NCBI RefSeq assembly: GCF_000717055.1
Contig: NZ_JNXI01000007.1
Span: 1 to 64,000, forward strand
DNA length: 64,000 bases
DNA from: Streptomyces iakyrus
Lineage (GTDB): Bacteria > Actinomycetota > Actinomycetes > Streptomycetales > Streptomycetaceae
Direction of reading: 5' to 3'
The notes under the pieces are model-generated. The model was not told the origin of the DNA. It was given only the letters and a program-made list of their open reading frames with translations, and searched no databases. Of this stretch, positions 17,802 through 26,245 are shown piece by piece (the stretch's first letter is position 1; the number at the start of each line of letters is the position of its first letter). Both the position numbers and the translations under genes were made by a program.

Positions 17802-19745
17802 ATGCCGGTCAAGGTCAGCGTCATCATCCCCGTGTACAACCCGGGGATCTACATCGAGGACTGCATCTCCTCGCTGCAGCGGCAGTCGCTGCCTCCGGAC
17901 GAGTTCGAGGTGATCTTCGTCGACGACGGCTCGACCGACGAGACGCCGGCCCGGCTCGACGCACTCGCCGCCGAGGACCCCCGGATGAAGGTCATCCACC
18001 AGGAGAACTCCGGCTGGTCGGGCAAGCCCCGCAACGTCGGCATCGAGGCCTCCCGGGGCGAGTTCGTGATGTTCGTCGACAACGACGACTACCTGGGCGA
18101 CGAGGCCCTGGAGCGGATGTACGAGTACGGCGTGGCCAACGGCGCCGACGTCGTCGTGGGCAAGATGGCCGGGAAGGGCCGCGGGGTGCCGGTGGAGCTG
18201 TTCCGCCGCAACCATCCGCGCGCCACCGTCGAGAACGCCCCGCTCATCGACAGCCTCACCCCGCACAAGATGTTCCGCCGCGCCTTCCTGGACCGCATCG
18301 GCCTGCGCTTCCCCGAGGGCAGGCGGCGCCTGGAGGACCACGTCTTCATCGCCGAGGCGTATCTGCGCGCGGAGAACGTCTCCGTGCTCAGCGACTACGT
18401 CTGCTACTACCACCTCCGGCGGGACGACGGCTCCAACGCCGGTTTCGAACGCTTCGACCCGGTCGGTTACTTCAAGAACCTGCGCGAGGCCCTCGACGTC
18501 GTCGAGCGGTACACCGAGCCCGGTCCGGTGCGGGACCGGCTGTTCCGGCGCTGGCTGCGGGTGGAGATGGTGGAGCGGCTGCGGTCCCGGCGGCTGCTGA
18601 ACCTGCCGGACGACTACCGCAGGGAGCTGTTCGCGGAGATTCACGAGGTCGTCGTCGAGCGCTTCGGGCCCGGTGTCGCGGCCGGTCTGCAGCCGACGCA
18701 GCAGGTCGTCGCCGCGCTGACGGCGGCCGACCGGTACGACGACGTGGTGGCCTTCGCGGAGTGGGAGGCCGGCGTCGCCCCCCGGGCGACCCCCGGGGAC
18801 ATCGCATGGGGCGACGGCCTGCTCCGCATCGACTTCACGGCCGAGTACCTGTCCGGCGGCGAGCCGATGCTGTTCCCGGCCGGCGCCGAGGCAGCGCCCC
18901 TGACCGACGTGCCGAAGGACGTGACCGAGGCCGTGCGGTGGGTGGCCTCGGAGACCGCCGCGCGCTTCGGGCAGGCCACGGCCGATCTGCTGCTGCGGGA
19001 GCGCTCCAGCGCCGCGCAGTACTTCCAGCCGGTGGAGTTCACGCGCGAGACCGTGCCGGTCGGGGACGGCGAGGACGTCCGGCTGGTGCTGCGGGCGACC
19101 GCCACCGTCGATCCGGCCGCCCTGCCGCGTGACGGCGCCTGGGACGCGCTCGTCCGGGTGAAGACGGGCGGCTGGACCAAGGAATGCCGGCTGGGTCCGG
19201 CGCCACGCGAGGACCGGCCCACTCCGGAAGTGGCCGTCGTCGGCGACCGCCCGGTCCTGCTGTACTGGACCGAACCGCACGGCAACCTCTCCCTGGAGCT
19301 CCGCCCGCGCGGCAAGCGCCTCGGGCTGGGCCGCGTGCAACTGGGCGACGTCAGCGTGTCCGACGAGCGGTTCCGGGTCCTGCTCCCGGTGCACGTCACG
19401 GGCGACACCGACGTGCGGCTGAGGTTCGTCTCCTCCCGCCGGATCCTGGAGGTACCGGGCACGCTGTCCCCCGAGGCGGACCGGCCGGCCTCGGTGCTGG
19501 CGGCGGACCTGCCCGCCGAGGACCTGTCGGGCGACGTCTGGCGGGTCGCCGTGTGCCTGAACCCGCACTCCGACCAGGCGCGCTTCACCGGTCTGCCGTT
19601 CGCGCTGCGGGCCGGGGGCGGCAGCGTGCTGGTGACGCCGGTGCCGGGGCCCGGTGTCGCGCTGCGGCTGGCCCGGCGCGCGCGACGCGTGCTCGGGGCC
19701 GCGCGCCGGAAGGTGAATTCCCGTATCAGGACCGGAGGGCGGTGA
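17802..19745 (+). CDS. Family 2 glycosyltransferase with C-terminal extension (TarS/TarP-like)
   Basis: The product is 647 aa from ATG 17802 (RBS GAAGGGG). The GT-A domain spans ~1-250: KVSVIIPVYNPGIYIEDCISSL, FVDDGSTDET, HQENSGWSGKPRNVG, MFVDNDDYLG (DxD region), MFRRAF and EDHVFIAEAYL. The run ENSG--G-PRN-GI, DNDDYLGDEALERMYEYG and KM-GKGRGVP resembles TarS/TarP wall teichoic acid glycosyltransferases. The C-terminal ~380 residues are beta-rich and end in a basic tail. It is coupled to rmlC 4 nt downstream and faces the other rml genes, so a role in decorating a rhamnose-containing wall glycopolymer is inferred; donor and acceptor are unknown. Confidence 0.88.
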   Translation: MPVKVSVIIPVYNPGIYIEDCISSLQRQSLPPDEFEVIFVDDGSTDETPARLDALAAEDPRMKVIHQENSGWSGKPRNVGIEASRGEFVMFVDNDDYLGDEALERMYEYGVANGADVVVGKMAGKGRGVPVELFRRNHPRATVENAPLIDSLTPHKMFRRAFLDRIGLRFPEGRRRLEDHVFIAEAYLRAENVSVLSDYVCYYHLRRDDGSNAGFERFDPVGYFKNLREALDVVERYTEPGPVRDRLFRRWLRVEMVERLRSRRLLNLPDDYRRELFAEIHEVVVERFGPGVAAGLQPTQQVVAALTAADRYDDVVAFAEWEAGVAPRATPGDIAWGDGLLRIDFTAEYLSGGEPMLFPAGAEAAPLTDVPKDVTEAVRWVASETAARFGQATADLLLRERSSAAQYFQPVEFTRETVPVGDGEDVRLVLRATATVDPAALPRDGAWDALVRVKTGGWTKECRLGPAPREDRPTPEVAVVGDRPVLLYWTEPHGNLSLELRPRGKRLGLGRVQLGDVSVSDERFRVLLPVHVTGDTDVRLRFVSSRRILEVPGTLSPEADRPASVLAADLPAEDLSGDVWRVAVCLNPHSDQARFTGLPFALRAGGGSVLVTPVPGPGVALRLARRARRVLGAARRKVNSRIRTGGR

Positions 19746-19749
19746 CGGT

Positions 19750-20355
19750 ATGCGACCCCTGGGTATAGAGGGCGCCTGGGTCCTGGAGCCCAAGATCTTC
19801 CCGGACGACCGGGGCAGCTTCCACGAGTGGTACCGGGGTGCGGAGTTCCGCGAGGCGACGGGGTACGACCTGTCGCTGGCCCAGGCCAACTGCTCGGTCT
19901 CGCGGCGGGGCGTGCTGCGGGGCGTGCACTTCGCCGACGTGCCGCCCGGCCAGGCCAAGTACGTCACCTGTGTACGCGGTGCCGTCCTGGACGTGGTGAT
20001 CGACATCCGCGTGGGCTCCCCCACCTACGGGAAGTGGGAGGCGGTACGGCTCGACGACGACACGCGGCACGCGGTGTTCCTCGCTGAGGGCCTCGGCCAC
20101 GCGTTCATGGCCCTCACGGACGACGCGACGGTGGTCTACCTGTGCTCGGAGGGCTACGCCCCGGGCCGTGAACACGGCATCCACCCCCTCGACCCGGCGC
20201 TGGGCATCGAGTGGCCCGAGGGCATCACCCCGCTCCTCTCCCCCAAGGACGAGCAGGCCCCCACCCTGGCCGAGGCGGAACGCCAGGGGCTGCTGCCGTC
20301 GTACGAGGCCTGCCGGGCCTACTACGAGGAACTGCGGGGCGGGCAGGGGACGTAG
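19750..20355 (+). CDS. rmlC: dTDP-4-dehydrorhamnose 3,5-epimerase
   Basis: The 201-aa cupin epimerase converts dTDP-4-keto-6-deoxyglucose to dTDP-4-keto-L-rhamnose, the third step of dTDP-L-rhamnose synthesis. It shows DDRGSFHEWYRG, the catalytic base H60 in LRGVHF, GAVLDVVIDIRVGSPTYGKW, the FLAEGLGHAFMAL segment and VVYLCSEGYAPGREHGIHPLDP with the active-site Tyr. It lies 4 nt after the GT2 gene and is the only rml gene not in the opposite operon. Confidence 0.95.
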   Translation: MRPLGIEGAWVLEPKIFPDDRGSFHEWYRGAEFREATGYDLSLAQANCSVSRRGVLRGVHFADVPPGQAKYVTCVRGAVLDVVIDIRVGSPTYGKWEAVRLDDDTRHAVFLAEGLGHAFMALTDDATVVYLCSEGYAPGREHGIHPLDPALGIEWPEGITPLLSPKDEQAPTLAEAERQGLLPSYEACRAYYEELRGGQGT

Positions 20356-20381
20356 CCCTCGGCCACCCCTCGGACACACCG

Positions 20382-20412
20382 CAGGCCCGGACGCGCGCAG
20401 CGTCCGGGCCTG
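20382..20412. terminator. Perfect bidirectional hairpin
   Basis: A 13-bp perfect stem (20382-20394 with 20400-20412, arms CAGGCCCGGACGC / GCGTCCGGGCCTG) with a 5-nt loop lies between the convergent rmlC and methyltransferase genes. It is a strong factor-independent-type terminator for both directions, as usual in Streptomyces without a U-tract. Confidence 0.88.
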
Positions 20413-20476
20413 TGTCGCGCCAGGCGAGGGAGGCCGTCGGCGCCGGCCGCCCCCGGGCGGTGGCCGGCGCCGTCGT

Positions 20477-21280
20477 TCAGCGGCTCACGCCGACCTGCTG
20501 AAGGGCCTTGCGCAGGGGCTCCCAGCCGATGGAGCGGGGCAGACCGCGGTTACGGGCCTGAGTGAGGGGACGCCAGAAGCCCGCTCCCAGGAGGGTCTCG
20601 GGGCGGACCGCGCCGGCCCGCTCCAGGATCGCCTCGGGGACCTTCTGCGGGTCGGGGATCTTGTACTCGGCCATGATCTCGTCGTACTTGTCGTGCAGGA
20701 CCCGGTTGTCCGGGTCGGCGCCGAAGACGACCAGCTGGCCGGTGGGCGCGGTGTCCACCTGCACCGTGACCAGGTCCGGGCGGTAGCGCGCCAGCACCTC
20801 GGTGATCTTGTAGACGTCGCCGGTCCAGGCGTTGGTGTGCCGGTCCCGGGCCGCTTCGTCGATGCTGCGCGGCAGCATGTCGTCCAGGACGATCACACTG
20901 CCCCAGTCCGAGTACTGCTCGACGTTCATGAAGTCGCGCAGCGCGAACTCGAACAGGTGCATGCCGTCGATGAACGACAGGTCCAGCGTCGTTTTGCGCC
21001 AGTAGCCGATCGGGCTGCGGCCGCGGCGCAGGTTGCGCAGCGGGTGACGGCCGCCCTTGAGGTGCTGGAGCGGGTTGTCGCGGGCGAAGAAGTCGTCGCT
21101 GGTGGCCTTCACCAGGTGGACGTCGCACCTCAGCTCCGAGACCACCTTGAAGGCCGGGTCGATCGCGATGCTGGGGACGCGGGACAGCGTCAGGCTGCGC
21201 CCGTCGTTGACGCCGATCTCCAGGTAGTTGCGATTGGCGCTGACCTTGTGCAGTTCCCGGAGGAACTCATGGCGTTTCAC
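20477..21280 (-). CDS. Class I SAM-methyltransferase (CmcI/FkbM-like sugar modification type)
   Basis: The product is 267 aa from GTG 21280, chosen because AAGGAAGG lies 8 nt upstream. It has motif I NYLEIGVNDGRSL, then SIAIDP, LDLSFIDGMHLFEFALRDF and VIVLDDMLPRS, as in CmcI-like or glycan O-methyltransferases. The start overlaps the end of rmlD by 14 nt, making it the last gene of the rmlA-B-D operon. The likely role, by inference, is O-methylation of a deoxysugar or of the glycopolymer made by the neighbours. Confidence 0.82.
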   Translation of the reverse strand: MKRHEFLRELHKVSANRNYLEIGVNDGRSLTLSRVPSIAIDPAFKVVSELRCDVHLVKATSDDFFARDNPLQHLKGGRHPLRNLRRGRSPIGYWRKTTLDLSFIDGMHLFEFALRDFMNVEQYSDWGSVIVLDDMLPRSIDEAARDRHTNAWTGDVYKITEVLARYRPDLVTVQVDTAPTGQLVVFGADPDNRVLHDKYDEIMAEYKIPDPQKVPEAILERAGAVRPETLLGAGFWRPLTQARNRGLPRSIGWEPLRKALQQVGVSR

Positions 21281-22154
21281 GAGGAAGACCTTCCTTGCGG
21301 ATGCGGGGCAGTGCTTCATGCAGGGCGGAGCGCCAGTCGCGCGGCAGCGGCAGGCCGATCTCCTGCCACCGTCCGTGGGCGAGGGCGCTGTACGCCGGGC
21401 GGGGCGCCGGCCGGGGGAAGGCCGCGCTGCTGGTGGGGCGCACCCGGTCCGGGTCGGCGCCGATGAGGGAGAACACCTCGCGGGCGAGGTCGTACCAGGT
21501 GGCCTCGCCGGAGTCGGTCGCGTGGAAGACGCCGTGCACGTCGGGGCCGAGCCGGGGGCCGAGGCCGGCGATCCGCTCGGCGACGTCCGCGCTCCAGGTG
21601 GGCTGCCCGCGCTGGTCGTCGACGACGTCGAGGGTGTCGCGGCGGGCTTCCAGCCCGATCATGGTCCGGACGAAATTGGAGCCGTGGACGCCGTAGAGCC
21701 ACGCCGTGCGCAGCACCGCGCTCGCCCCCGGAAGCTCCTCCAGCACGGCCCGTTCCCCTGCCAGCTTGGTACGGCCGTAGGCGGTGCGTGGGCCGGTCGG
21801 GTGGTCCTCCGGGTAGGGGGTGGTGCGGGCTTCGCCGGAGAAGACGTAGTCGGTGGAGACGTGGATCAGGCGGGCTTCGTGCGCGGCGCAGGCCCGGGCC
21901 AGGAAGCGGGGACCGTCGCCGTTGATCTCCAGGGCGCGGGCCTCGTCGGTCTCGGCGTCGTCGACGGCGGTGTAGGCGGCGCAGTTCACGACGAGGTCGG
22001 GGCGGTGCTCCCGCACGGCGGCGTCGACGGCTTCGGGGTCGGTGATGTCCAGGGCGGCGCGGTCGAGTCCCACGACGGTCTCACCGCGGCCGGTCAGTTC
22101 CCCGACGACGTCACGGCCGAGCATTCCGCCTGCGCCGGTGATCAGCCACCTCAT
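21267..22154 (-). CDS. rmlD: dTDP-4-dehydrorhamnose reductase
   Basis: The product is 295 aa from ATG 22154, which overlaps the rmlB stop (ATGA); a longer frame from 22193 was rejected. It is an SDR fold with WLITGAGGMLGRDV, VVNCAAYTAVDDAE, HVSTDYVFSG and the active site YGRTKLAGE. It reduces dTDP-4-keto-L-rhamnose with NADPH, the last step of the pathway. It is translationally coupled to rmlB. Confidence 0.95.
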   Translation of the reverse strand: MRWLITGAGGMLGRDVVGELTGRGETVVGLDRAALDITDPEAVDAAVREHRPDLVVNCAAYTAVDDAETDEARALEINGDGPRFLARACAAHEARLIHVSTDYVFSGEARTTPYPEDHPTGPRTAYGRTKLAGERAVLEELPGASAVLRTAWLYGVHGSNFVRTMIGLEARRDTLDVVDDQRGQPTWSADVAERIAGLGPRLGPDVHGVFHATDSGEATWYDLAREVFSLIGADPDRVRPTSSAAFPRPAPRPAYSALAHGRWQEIGLPLPRDWRSALHEALPRIRKEGLPRETP

Positions 22155-23131
22155 GCCCGCTCCTGGGCGACGCGCCGCTTCAGGGGCTCCCACCAGGCCC
22201 GGTTGTCGCGGTACCAGGCGACGGTCTCGGCGAGGCCGGTGGTGAAGTCGTGGCGGGGGCGGTAGCCGAGTTCGGCGCGGGCCTTGGAGCAGTCGACGGA
22301 GTAGCGCAGGTCGTGGCCCTTGCGGTCCTCGACGTACTCCACCCGGTCCCAGTCCGCCCCGCAGGCGTCCAGGAGCAGGCCGGTGAGTTCCTTGTTGGTC
22401 AGTTCGGTGCCGCCGCCGATGTTGTAGATCTCGCCGGGCCGGCCCTTCGTGCGGACGAGGTCGACTCCCTGGCAGTGGTCGTCGACGTGCAGCCAGTCGC
22501 GGACGTTGCGGCCCTCGCCGTAGAGCGGCACCTTGTGGCCGTCGAGGAGATTGGTGACGAACAGCGGGATGACCTTCTCGGGGAACTGGTGCGGGCCGTA
22601 GTTGTTGGAGCAGCGCGTGACGCGCACGTCCAGGCCGTGGGTGCGATGGTAGGCCAGGGCCAGCAGGTCGGAGGAGGCCTTGGAGGCGGAGTACGGCGAG
22701 TTGGGCTGGAGCGGGTGGTCCTCCGGCCAGGAGCCGGACTCGATGGAGCCGTAGACCTCGTCGGTGGAGACGTGCACGAAGGGGCCCACGTCGTAGCGCA
22801 GGGCGGCGTCCAGCAGGGTCTGGGTGCCGAGGACGTTGGTGCGGACGAAGTCGGCGGCGCCGCTGATCGACCGGTCGACGTGGGACTCGGCGGCGAAGTG
22901 CACGACCTGGTCCGCGCCGGCCATCAGCTTGTCGACGAGCTCGGCGTCGCAGATGTCGCCCTGCACGAACTCCAGGCGGGGGTGGGTCAGTTCGAGGTTG
23001 TCGAGGGTGCCGGCGTAGGTGAGCTTGTCCAGCACGGTGATGCGCGGCGCGTCGGGCGCGTCCGAGGCGAGCAGGGCGCGGACGTAGCGGGAGCCGATGA
23101 ACCCGGCGGCGCCGGTGACGAGGAGGTTCAT
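22151..23131 (-). CDS. rmlB: dTDP-glucose 4,6-dehydratase
   Basis: The 326-aa extended SDR has LLVTGAAGFIGSRYVR (NAD binding), LDKLTYAG, HFAAESHVDRSI, VSTDEVYGSI (Thr-Asp-Glu triad), the YSASKASSD Tyr/Lys pair, TRCSNNYGPHQFPEKVIPLF, GEGRNVRDWLHVDDHC and KGHDLRYSVD. It catalyses step 2, making dTDP-4-keto-6-deoxyglucose. The start overlaps the rmlA stop (ATGA). Confidence 0.96.
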   Translation of the reverse strand: MNLLVTGAAGFIGSRYVRALLASDAPDAPRITVLDKLTYAGTLDNLELTHPRLEFVQGDICDAELVDKLMAGADQVVHFAAESHVDRSISGAADFVRTNVLGTQTLLDAALRYDVGPFVHVSTDEVYGSIESGSWPEDHPLQPNSPYSASKASSDLLALAYHRTHGLDVRVTRCSNNYGPHQFPEKVIPLFVTNLLDGHKVPLYGEGRNVRDWLHVDDHCQGVDLVRTKGRPGEIYNIGGGTELTNKELTGLLLDACGADWDRVEYVEDRKGHDLRYSVDCSKARAELGYRPRHDFTTGLAETVAWYRDNRAWWEPLKRRVAQERA

Positions 23132-24195
23132 GAAGTGATCTGCACCTTGCTGTGATCTCCGAGGACGAGACGGTGGGCGCTGGGGACGCTGGGGGCGGGG
23201 GTCACCTCGACGTGCCGGCCGATCAGCGAGGCCTCGATGCGGCCGACGCCCTGGATCGAGGAGTCCCGCAGCACGATGGAGAACTCCAGCTCGCTGTCGG
23301 TGATCCGGCAGTTCTCCGCGACGGAGGTGAAGGGGCCGACGTAGGAGTTGCTGACGACGGTGCCCGAGCCGATGACGACCGGTCCGACGACACGGGAGTT
23401 GACGATCCGCGCGCCCTCTTCGAGCACGACGCGCCCGATGGTCTCCGACGCGTCGTCCACCTCGCCGTCGACGCGGCGCTCCATGGCTTCGAGGACCGTG
23501 CGGTTCACCTCGAGCATGTCGCCGACGTTGCCGGTGTCCTTCCAGTAGCCCTTGATGACCGTGGAGCGCACGTCGGCGCGGGTGTCGATCAGGTGCTGGA
23601 TGGCGTGGGTGATCTCCAGTTCGCCGCGCCAGGAGGGTTCGATGGCGCGGACCGCCTCGTGGATGAGGGGCGTGAACATGTAGACGCCGACCAGCGCGAG
23701 GTCGCTCTTGGGCTGGTCGGGCTTCTCCTCCAGGCCGATCACCCGGCCGGACGGGTCGAGTTCGGCGACGCCGAAGGCGCGTGGGTCGGCCACGCGCGTG
23801 AGCAGGATCTGGGCGTCGGGCCGGTGTGCGCGGAACTCGTCGACGAGGCCGGTGATGCCACCGACGATGAAGTTGTCGCCGAGGTACATCACGAAGTCGT
23901 CGTCGCCGAGGTAGTCCCGGGCGATCAGCACAGCGTGGGCCAGCCCGAGGGGCCGCTCCTGGGGGATGTAGGTGACGTCGAGGCCGAACTTCGACCCGTC
24001 CCCCACCGCTTCCTCGATCTCCTCGGCCGTCTCCCCGACGATCATGCCCACGTCGGTGATGCCGGCCTCGGCGATCGACTCCAACCCGTAGAACAGCACG
24101 GCCTTGTTGGCCACGGGTACCAGTTGTTTGGCCGACGTGTGTGTGATCGGCCTCAGTCTTGTTCCTGCGCCGCCGGACAGCACGAGAGCCTTCAT
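23128..24195 (-). CDS. rmlA: Glucose-1-phosphate thymidylyltransferase (long, StrD-type)
   Basis: The product is 355 aa from ATG 24195; AAGGTG lies ~6 nt upstream, which favours it over GTG 24204. The nucleotidyltransferase domain has LVLSGGAGTRLRPIT, SAKQLVPVANK, MYLGDNF, GLEEKP and YWKDTGNVGDML. The C-terminal ~110 residues form a left-handed beta-helix (VVGPVVIGSGTVVSNSYVGPFTSV), as in the long StrD-like class rather than the ~290-aa RmlA. It makes dTDP-glucose from glucose-1-phosphate and dTTP and is the first gene of the operon. Confidence 0.95.
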   Translation of the reverse strand: MKALVLSGGAGTRLRPITHTSAKQLVPVANKAVLFYGLESIAEAGITDVGMIVGETAEEIEEAVGDGSKFGLDVTYIPQERPLGLAHAVLIARDYLGDDDFVMYLGDNFIVGGITGLVDEFRAHRPDAQILLTRVADPRAFGVAELDPSGRVIGLEEKPDQPKSDLALVGVYMFTPLIHEAVRAIEPSWRGELEITHAIQHLIDTRADVRSTVIKGYWKDTGNVGDMLEVNRTVLEAMERRVDGEVDDASETIGRVVLEEGARIVNSRVVGPVVIGSGTVVSNSYVGPFTSVAENCRITDSELEFSIVLRDSSIQGVGRIEASLIGRHVEVTPAPSVPSAHRLVLGDHSKVQITS

Positions 24196-24299
24196 TCGGT
24201 TCACCTTAGTCGTGATCCGGCGGATGTGAACATCACTTCTTTTAGTTGTCGACGCGCGGAGTTACCCGGGTCGTCGCCGCGCGGTCCCGCGGAGGGGGG

Positions 24300-24482
24300 T
24301 CAGTCCTCACCCCGGACGATGTTCCACTCGGCTCCGGAGCGGACCGCTTGCGGGGTGCCCCGGTCCTCGACGGCGGGGAGGCAGGTCCGCAGCGCGGCCT
24401 TTCCGCGCAGGCGGCGTGCCTTCGACCAGCCGGTCTCGTGCTGACGGACGACGGGCTTCTCACTGGTGTCCATGGACTCCAC
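24300..24482 (-). CDS. Small hypothetical protein
   Basis: A possible 60-aa basic protein (GTG 24482, or ATG 24473) with composition unlike a simple shadow ORF: charged, one cysteine, ending AEWNIVRGED. RBS support is weak. It lies between rmlA and the CBS gene on the same strand as both. No domain was recognised. Confidence 0.35.
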   Translation of the reverse strand: MESMDTSEKPVVRQHETGWSKARRLRGKAALRTCLPAVEDRGTPQAVRSGAEWNIVRGED

Positions 24483-24611
24483 GACTCATCATCTTCCTTC
24501 TGCTTCCACTGCTGTTCGAGTCCCCAGGGAGAAACCGAACAAACCCGGACCGGGACGCCGGTGCCCTGCCGTCGAACTCCCCCGCCGCCGACCGGTGTTC
24601 CGGGACGCACG

Positions 24612-24644
24612 ACGGCCCCGCGCACGGTGAGTGCGCGGGGCCGT
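24612..24644 (-). terminator. Perfect terminator hairpin after the CBS gene
   Basis: A 14-bp perfect stem (24612-24625 with 24631-24644, outer arm ACGGCCCCGCGCAC) with a 5-nt loop begins 19 nt past the CBS gene stop. Confidence 0.85.
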
Positions 24645-24662
24645 CCATCGGGTCGCCGCCGG

Positions 24663-25082
24663 TCAGGCGTTGGGGCGCGCGGCGCTGATGTCGCCGAGTG
24701 CCGACTCCGGGTCGCGCTCCATGGCCAGGTCGCCCAGGGAGACGATGCCCACGGGGTGCCCGTGGTCGAGGACCGGGATGCGGCGTACGGAGTGCTCGCG
24801 CATCAGCCGCACCGCCTGGACCAGGTCGTCGTCGGGGCTGACGGTGACCACCTCGTCGCTGCACGCGCCGGCCACGGTGATCCGCTCCGGGTCGCCGCCC
24901 TTGCTGACCGACCGGACCACGAGGTCCCGGTCGGTGACCAGCCCGCGCAGCTGGTCGCCGTCCGTCACCAGGACGACTCCGAGGTCCTCGTCGCGCATGA
25001 TGCGCGCCACCTCGGCGACGGAGGTCTGCGGCTCGACGGTGACCGGGTCGCCGGTCATGATGTCGCGGACATGCTGAGCCAT
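24663..25082 (-). CDS. Tandem CBS-domain protein
   Basis: The product is 139 aa from ATG 25082 (RBS GAGGA); a longer frame to 25319 has no signal or RBS support. Two CBS motifs make up the whole protein: VRDIMTGDPVTVEPQTSVAEVARIMRDEDLGVVLVTDGDQLRGLVTDRDLVVR and, after CSDEVVTVSPDD, AVRLMREHSVRRIPVLDHGHPVGIVSLGDLA. Stand-alone CBS pairs sense adenine nucleotides; in actinomycetes they are often stress- or dormancy-related. The partner is unknown. Confidence 0.92.
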   Translation of the reverse strand: MAQHVRDIMTGDPVTVEPQTSVAEVARIMRDEDLGVVLVTDGDQLRGLVTDRDLVVRSVSKGGDPERITVAGACSDEVVTVSPDDDLVQAVRLMREHSVRRIPVLDHGHPVGIVSLGDLAMERDPESALGDISAARPNA

Positions 25083-25159
25083 GACGTTCCTCTTCTTCCT
25101 TCGGCTCGTGGCGGTTGCTCCGTCCTGCGCCGTGCCGGGTACCCGGTCGCCGCGGGGTG

Positions 25160-26092
25160 TCACCAGGTACGGCCGGCCTCCAGCAGACGGTCGCGGACGA
25201 GGGTCACGTGCGGGTTGTCCGAGGTGCCCGGCCGCCGGACGAGGAAGCCGGTGTTGATCGGCGCGTCCGCGGGGGCGTCGAGGAGGACCAGGGCGCCGGA
25301 CGCAAGGTCGGCGGCGCACAGGTAGCGCGGCAGCACGCTGAAGCCGGCACCGGCCGTGACCAGCGCCAGGACGGCCCTGAGATCCGGCGCCGAGACGGCG
25401 GCGCGGCAGTTCAGCCGCCGGCCGAAGACGTGCCGCCAGTAGCGGCGCACGATGGGCAGGTCCTCGGCGTAGGCGATCAGCGGAACGTCGTGCAACGCGG
25501 CGGGCACGTCGTCGGCCCGGCGCCGCGCGACCCGGTCGGCCCAGGCGGGGGCGGCGACCAGGACGAACTCCTCATCGGTCAGCGGCACGGCTGACAGGGT
25601 GCGGCCGCGGGGCCGGGTGGTGGCGATCACCAGGTCGTGGCGGCCGGCGCGCAGTTCGTCGAGCAGGGGCTCGGTCAGTCCGGTCGTGACGCGCAGCCGT
25701 ACGCCCTCGGTGACGAGCGGCGCGAGGGCGGGCAGGGCCCGGGTGGACAGCAGCTCGGCGGGCCCGGCCAGGTGGACCGGCTCGGCGCGCGACTCCCGGG
25801 GGCCGTGACCGGTGGCCTCGGCGAGCGCGTCCAGGGGCCCCGCGACACGGGCCGCCAGCTCGTCGGCGACGGCGGTCGGGGCGACGCCGCGCGGCAGCCG
25901 TTCGAACAGCTCCCGGCGGGTCTGCCGCTCCAGTGAGCGGATCTGGGTGGTGACGGTCGGCTGGGACAGGCCCAGCAGCTGCGCGGCGGCCGTGAAGGAG
26001 CCGGAGCGGTAGACGGCCAGGAACGTGCGCAGCAGGTTCAGGTCGGGCTGCGGGGGCGCGCCACCGGCGCCGAGGGGGTCGAGGGGCCTCAC
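25160..26092 (-). CDS. LysR-family transcriptional regulator
   Basis: The 310-aa product has its HTH at residues ~18-75: LNLLRTFLAVYRSGSFTAAAQLLGLSQPTVTTQIRSLERQTRRELFER. A periplasmic-binding-like effector domain follows (VRLRVTTGLTEPLLDELRAGRHDLVIATTRP, ALVTAGAGFSVLPRYLC). It is divergent from the PfpI/DJ-1 gene, with GCCATTG direct repeats between them, so it very likely controls that gene. The GTG start at 26092 has a weak RBS. Confidence 0.92.
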   Translation of the reverse strand: MRPLDPLGAGGAPPQPDLNLLRTFLAVYRSGSFTAAAQLLGLSQPTVTTQIRSLERQTRRELFERLPRGVAPTAVADELAARVAGPLDALAEATGHGPRESRAEPVHLAGPAELLSTRALPALAPLVTEGVRLRVTTGLTEPLLDELRAGRHDLVIATTRPRGRTLSAVPLTDEEFVLVAAPAWADRVARRRADDVPAALHDVPLIAYAEDLPIVRRYWRHVFGRRLNCRAAVSAPDLRAVLALVTAGAGFSVLPRYLCAADLASGALVLLDAPADAPINTGFLVRRPGTSDNPHVTLVRDRLLEAGRTW

Positions 26093-26115
26093 ACGATCCG
26101 ACCCTACCGGCCCCC

Positions 26116-26160
26116 GCCATTGGAATCCCTATGACTGCCATTGACTCTGCCATTGGAAAT
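26116..26160. promoter_or_regulatory. LysR operator region with three GCCATTG repeats
   Basis: GCCATTGGAAT (26116), GCCATTGACT (26137) and GCCATTGGAAAT (26149) are direct repeats in the divergent LysR/PfpI interval. ATTGG-AATC-CCTAT (26119-26132) is also a partial inverted repeat of T-N11-A type, the class of site bound by LysR regulators. Confidence 0.5.
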
Positions 26161-26245
26161 CCGGGGGTCCGGCGCCCTACGGTCGTTCTCGTACGAGTCA
26201 TCGCCGCGTGTCCCACCGCGGCCCGTCCCACGGAGATGCACCCCC

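Noticed and set aside
20356..20476. Possible small RNA between rmlC and the methyltransferase
   Set aside because: The region is explained by a single strong terminator hairpin.
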